This document shows, piece after piece, positions 8,701 to 14,700 of a DNA stretch of 17,596 bases. The DNA is taken from positions 1-17,596 of the forward strand of contig JADGEG010000013.1 in NCBI GenBank assembly GCA_016744485.1, given 5' to 3'. Position 1 is the stretch's first letter. Each line of letters starts with the position of its first letter. Origin of the DNA: Arcobacter sp. Its GTDB lineage: Bacteria > Campylobacterota > Campylobacteria > Campylobacterales > Arcobacteraceae. The position numbers were made by a program, and so were the translations under genes. A model generated the notes under the pieces. That model did no database searches and was not told where the DNA came from. It worked only from the letters and a program-made list of their open reading frames with translations.

Positions 8701-11700
8701 TCAAAAGATTTATCTATATTTTGATTTAATGATAAACTACTTACTCCTTCATCAATAGCTCTTAGAATATCTGTCATATTTTTAGAATCTTTATCATTAT
8801 TATTAAAATCAGTACCTGCTAAATAATCTTGTCCATCTTCTGAAGCTGTATGTCTAGTATTAGAATATTGTGAACCTGTATGTCTATTTTTAATTGTTAA
8901 AATTGTTGTTTTTTTATAAATTTCTTTAGAATCTTTATCTTTAATAGAAATTGTATATTTATCTTTTTCTTTCATATCATCAATACTTTGTAAAATAGAA
9001 TCTATATTCTCACTTTTCCACATTTTACTTGTATATATTTTATTATTAATATGTATACTTCTTTGCTTTTCATTAAAAATTTTACTTTTTTTCATTTCAT
9101 CTAAGTTATCAAAATCACTTGATGCAAGAATTGAAACCAATGATGATAATCCACTTGAACCATTTTCTTGTAATGATTTTAAAGGAACATAATCTAATGT
9201 ATGTGAAGATACATTAAATTGATTTCTTAATGATCCTGTAGCATCTACTAAAGGTTGTTTGTCACCTTCAAAAATAGCATATGCAAAATCTTTATCTTTA
9301 GATACAATCATAGCAGTAATAGTATCTGATAGTTTTAAATGTAAAATTTCTGGATTTAAAATAACTTTTTTTGTATCATTAAAAAACTTTGTTTCTTTTT
9401 CTGTAAGTGTATTTATATCACTATAATTTTTTATTTCACTATTTATATCTGGTTTTAATTTATTTACAATGCTCTCCAAATTCTTAATAGAAAAGTTATC
9501 ATTATCTAAAATATCTTTACTTCCTAAGTGTTGGCCATAAAAATCAACTTCAGTTCTTTCTTTTTTTATAGGAAGTTCATTCATTGAATATGTTGTTTGT
9601 ACACTTAAATCATTATCCTTATTATCATTACTATTTTTTCTAAGATCATTTAGATTTTTTAAAGCCTCATGATAAGAACTTATTTTAGACTTTAATGCTT
9701 TTATTTTATCTAAAATATTATTATTTGCTTTAAAAAATATTTGATTTTTATTTCTTGTATTTATTCTTAATGCCATTTGAGCTTCATGTAAACTTTTTCG
9801 AACTGTATTTTCATAAAGTGTTTCTGTTAAAAGTATATCTGAAAGATTTTCATTAACTAATATTCCATCTTTTATGACAATATTATTAAGTGTAGAATTT
9901 GTACTTGCAAATGAAGTATCAGCATACAAAATCTCCTTAGAAATTATATCAGAAGTATAAAAAACTTTATAGTTTTTTAGATAAGTAATAACCCCTTTTA
10001 TTCTTTGAACACTAATTATATCTCCTGTTTTATAAATTCCAAAATCTCCTTTATAATAAGCATTTTCATAAACACTTAAGTTACCATGAGAATTTAGATA
10101 AATAGCATAATCAATTGAATTATAAGAATCATTAATATCTTCATTTGATAAACCAATTACTCTATTAGTATTAGTTTCATCAACAGTTGTTGATACGTAC
10201 CCATCGGTTTTTATTCCTTTTTTAGAAAATGTTCCTGCATTCCAATGACCAACACTTGTTTGTAAAATATTATTTCTAAAAAATTTTAAACTTTTATTAT
10301 TACTTTTAGTAAATACATCTAAACTAATTTCAATATCTTTTAAAACTGCACCCTTATTATATAAAGCAGTTTGAACATATAATGTTTTATGAAATGTACT
10401 TGTTGATGTATATACAAGATTATTATTATGATAATATTTTATAAAAGAACCATCTCTTTGAACATCAAAAATATCTCCTTTGTTATATACTGTTAAAGAA
10501 GTTTTTTGATTTCCTTTTTCCATAATACAAAACTTTGAATTTTCATTTAAATAAATAGCATGATCTATTGTTGAAAAACTAATATTATCTTTTTTATTAT
10601 ATGATAATCCTATGGCTTTATTTGTAGTAGTTTCATCAATTGTGGTTTTAATACTACCATCGTTTTCAATTGTTTTATTTAAAAATGCTCCTGCATCCCA
10701 AGAAGTATTATTACTAATTTTTTTAATACTATTATTATTGACTTCAACACCTAATATAGAAGTAAAAAAGTCATCTTTAATATTTACATTTATCAAAGTA
10801 GCATCTTTATTTCTAAATGAACTATCGAAATATAACTTGTGTGTTGATTGAATTAAAGAAGTATAAAAAATTTCATCATTTTTTAAATAATCAATATTGT
10901 CACTTGTTCTTCTAACTTTAAAAACATCTCCTTTTTTATAGGTTCCAAAATTTCCTTTTAAAACTCCATTTTCATACACTGCTAATGTTGCGTTATGCAT
11001 TAAAAATACTGCATAATCTATACTATTATAATTTTGATTTTTATTACTATTTGATAATCCAAACATTCTGTCTTTATTGATCTCTAATACTGTAGCACTC
11101 ACACTTCCATTTACACTTATAAACTCTTTTGAAAATACTTCAGAATTCCATCCAGAATTGGATGTTTTAATAAAATTATTATCATTTTTACGAATCCCTG
11201 CCATTAAGTATTTTTCTTTTCCAAATTCTATATTCATTAATGTTGCACCCGTATCATTTAAAGAGGTATCTAAAAATAACTCTCCTCTTGATTTTGTATT
11301 AGAAACATAAAATACTTTTTCATTTTTTAAATAAGAAATCGTATCCCCTCTTCGTTGTACTTGTAATACATCTCCTGTTTGATATCTTTCTTGACCTCTA
11401 GGTGATCTTTTTCCTATACCTTTTTCAGTAATAAATATATATCCTCCTTTTTCTAAAAAAATTGCATAGTCAATATCATTATAATGTTGATTTTCATCTT
11501 TATATGAAAGTCCTATCATCCTTGCTGTATTTGTTTCAAGTACAGTAGTACTGACCCTACCATCTTCTTCTAAATATTGATTTGAAAATGCTCCTGCATT
11601 CCAACCACCTATTGAAGACTTAACAATCGAATTTTTTTCTATTGTCACTCCCTTAATACTTGATTGTTTAAATAGTTCTTGCTTTCTTTTTTCTCTTAAG

Positions 11701-14700
11701 TATTTTTCTTTTCCAAATTCTATATTCATTAATGTTGCACCCGTATCATTTAAAGAGGTATCTAAAAATAACTCTCCTCTTGATTTTGTATTAGAAACAT
11801 AAAATACTTTTTCATTTTTTAAATAAGAAATCGTATCCCCTCTTCGTTGTACTTGTAATACATCTCCTGTTTGATATCTTTCTTGACCTCTAGGTGATCT
11901 TTTTCCTATACCTTTTTCAGTAATAAATATATATCCTCCTTTTTCTAAAAAAATTGCATAGTCAATATCATTATAATGTTGATTTTCATCTTTATATGAA
12001 AGTCCTATCATCCTTGCTGTATTTGTTTCAAGTACAGTAGTACTGACCCTACCATCTTCTTCTAAATATTGATTTGAAAATGCTCCTGCATTCCAACCAC
12101 CTATTGAAGACTTAACAATCGAATTTTTTTCTATTGTCACTCCCTTAATACTTGATTGTTTAAATAAATTCGAAGAATTTTCATAACTATATAAAAAATC
12201 AAATTTTTCTTGGTTTTTTTCTACTTTAGTATTAATTTTATTATCGACTTTTAATGAACTTAAATTAAAAGTTTCTTTAACTCTATTTTTTGCTTGTAGT
12301 TTTTTTTCATTAGCTTGATTATTTGCTATTTGTGAATCATTTTTAACTTTAGCTAATTTTTGTTCATGTTTTTGAGAAGCACTTATAGCTTTAACTTTTT
12401 TCTTATTAGCATTAAATTTATTTTCTTCTATTTTGCTTTGTTCTGCATTAATATCTACTTTGTCAAATGTCTTTTGTACTTTTTTTAATGTATTTTGTAC
12501 TTGTTGACTATATTTTTGTATATTTGAATTCATACTGTTTTGCATAGTTGAAAATTCATTTCTTAAGTGACTTCCATTTTTTATAGGGCTTGATTTATTG
12601 TGTTGATTTTGCTTATTTTGTTCTCTACCTAAACGTCCAATTTTTCCGTTAAAATCTATATTATATCTTTTATAAGTATTAGAATTTAAAGTTGTTATCT
12701 TTTTGTTGCTTAAATTTTTATTTGATAGATATATTTGTATTTCTGTATTTCTATGGTTAAAGTTTTTTCTTCCTGTAATTTCTATTTCATCTATATTATA
12801 TTTTGCATCTAATCGTATTTGTATCCAAGGATTTTTTTCTTTACCTGAAGTGTGAGCAAAAGTATTTTGATTATTATCTATAAGATTTATCTGTGTATAA
12901 TTATAATCCCATATAGAAGACATTTTTATGTCTTCTATATGTTTAGTAATATCTTGATTATTTGAAAATAATTTTATCTCACTTAAATTTAATATCCTAC
13001 TATTAATATCTATATTTATAGTATCTCTTCTAATTAGAATATATTTATATTTATCAGTTTTTTTTATTTCTTTAGTTTTTAATTTTATTTGTTGATTTTC
13101 TTTATCAAAAGTATCACTATTTGATTCTAAACTACTATCTAATAACTGTGAACTTTCATTTATTAATTGTTTTTGTATAAAATCTTGTATTTTTGTCGCA
13201 TTTTGTTTTAAATCTTCTTCTTTTACTTCATTTGTTTTATTTCTTAACTCAGTTACTTTTTTATTTTTATTTTCTATTTTATTTTGTGCTTTATTTACAT
13301 CTTCTGTAGCTCTATTTTTATCTTTATTTGCATTATCTTGTGCTTTTTGTGATTTATTTGTTTGACCTTTTGTTTTATTTTCAAGTTTTGACTCACTACT
13401 GTTTTTCATACCTTTTTTATCATATTTGTTTGTATTACCATCTTCACTTGTGTCTGTCACACTTGCACTTAAATCATTGGTGCTTTCTTCATTGGCTTTT
13501 TCTTCTTCTAAAGAATAACTGCTTCCTTCTAAATTTTTTGGTGTTTGCATTTTTGGAACAGTATGTCCATGTGGGGTTACAGTTCCTCCTTCGTCTGCAT
13601 TAACTAATCGTGATATTGTTCCACTTGCTAATATTGAAGTTCCTGTTCCTTTTAACTCTTCTAATAGTGCTTTTGCACTCTCTTTTACATTGTCTTTTAA
13701 TTTTCCTTTTTTTATCTCAAAGGCCAATCCGTAATAGTCACCATTTCCTATTTTTATTGATATATTTCCTCTTCCAAATCCTGCATATATTCCTAAACCA
13801 TCTCCGTATTGTATATTTAAGTTATATTTCCCTTTAGCTACACTAATACTTGTTCCATCTCCTACTTTAGTATTAATATTTAAACTTCCTATTTGTCCGT
13901 TTATTACCATTCCATCTCCTACAACTGTATGAAGATTTCCTTTTCCATGCATTAATCCTATATGTAATCCATCTCCTACTTTAGTGATGATATTTCCTTT
14001 TCCTTTGGCAACTGCTACACTAGAACCTGAACCAACTTTTGTGATAATATTAACTTTTCCTCTAATTCCATATAAACTATCTCCATCTCCAATAGTAGTT
14101 ATAATATTTGCTTTTCCATTTGCAAAAACCACATTTTTCCCATTTCCTATTTTTGTAATAATATTAGCACGTCCATGGGCAATTACATTACTTGCACCTC
14201 TTCCTATATGTGTAATAATATTTGCTTTTCCAATAGCAACAACATTTAACATTCCACCATTTGAATTTTTTATTTCTTCATATGTTGAACTTCCTAATGT
14301 TTTTATTCCATCTATTACTGAATTTAGTACATTCATAGGATTTGAAGTTATATCTCCTCTTGCTAAAAATCGATCTTTTAATGCAACAGGATCACTTACT
14401 TTTCCATCAAGAGGGTCTATTGTTATATTTAGATCTTCTAATGGATTTATTTTTGTAATAATATTAAAATCACCTTTTACTAAAGAAAAAGTATTGCTTT
14501 TCTTACTACTAAAATGTGTTACAATATTTACATTTCCATATAAACCAACCCCTAGCTCACCATCTCCTACTTTTGTAATTATATTAGCTTTTCCATGTGC
14601 AAGTCCTACAGTTATTCCATTTCCTATATGGGTCATGATATTAGCTTTTCCTTGCATTAATGCTAAGGTTAATCCATCTCCTACTTTTGTATAAATATTT

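Larger units (their letters stand above)
9861..12166 (-). repeat. Array of five approximately 150-residue beta-sandwich-like modules in the toxin
   Basis: Five tandem modules occupy residues about 1791-1948, 1955-2112, 2113-2258, 2259-2406 and 2407-2558. Shared landmarks in each are (G/S)WNAGAF or close variants, a short DG-(V/I)-TTV-ET--N position, (I/M)GLS followed by DIDYAI(F/Y)L or IDHAIYL, a central YxTGD-xxVQR strand, Y(L/Y)KN---FY-S, and finally L--DTS-----ATL--I. I recall similar GWNAGA...DIDYAIYL...DTSLYS-GATL modules in secreted proteins of other bacteria and would guess a lectin/SPRY-like adhesion fold, but cannot name the family. Modules 1 and 2 are identical; modules 3-5 are clearly diverged. 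The position between coiled coil and effector region is unlike V. cholerae RtxA. Confidence 0.85.

Noticed and set aside
13984..14694. 236-codon plus-strand frame with repeated FPFP/PSPTFVIIL patterns
   Set aside because: This is the mirror of the glycine-rich toxin repeats on the minus strand; its regularity comes from those repeats.
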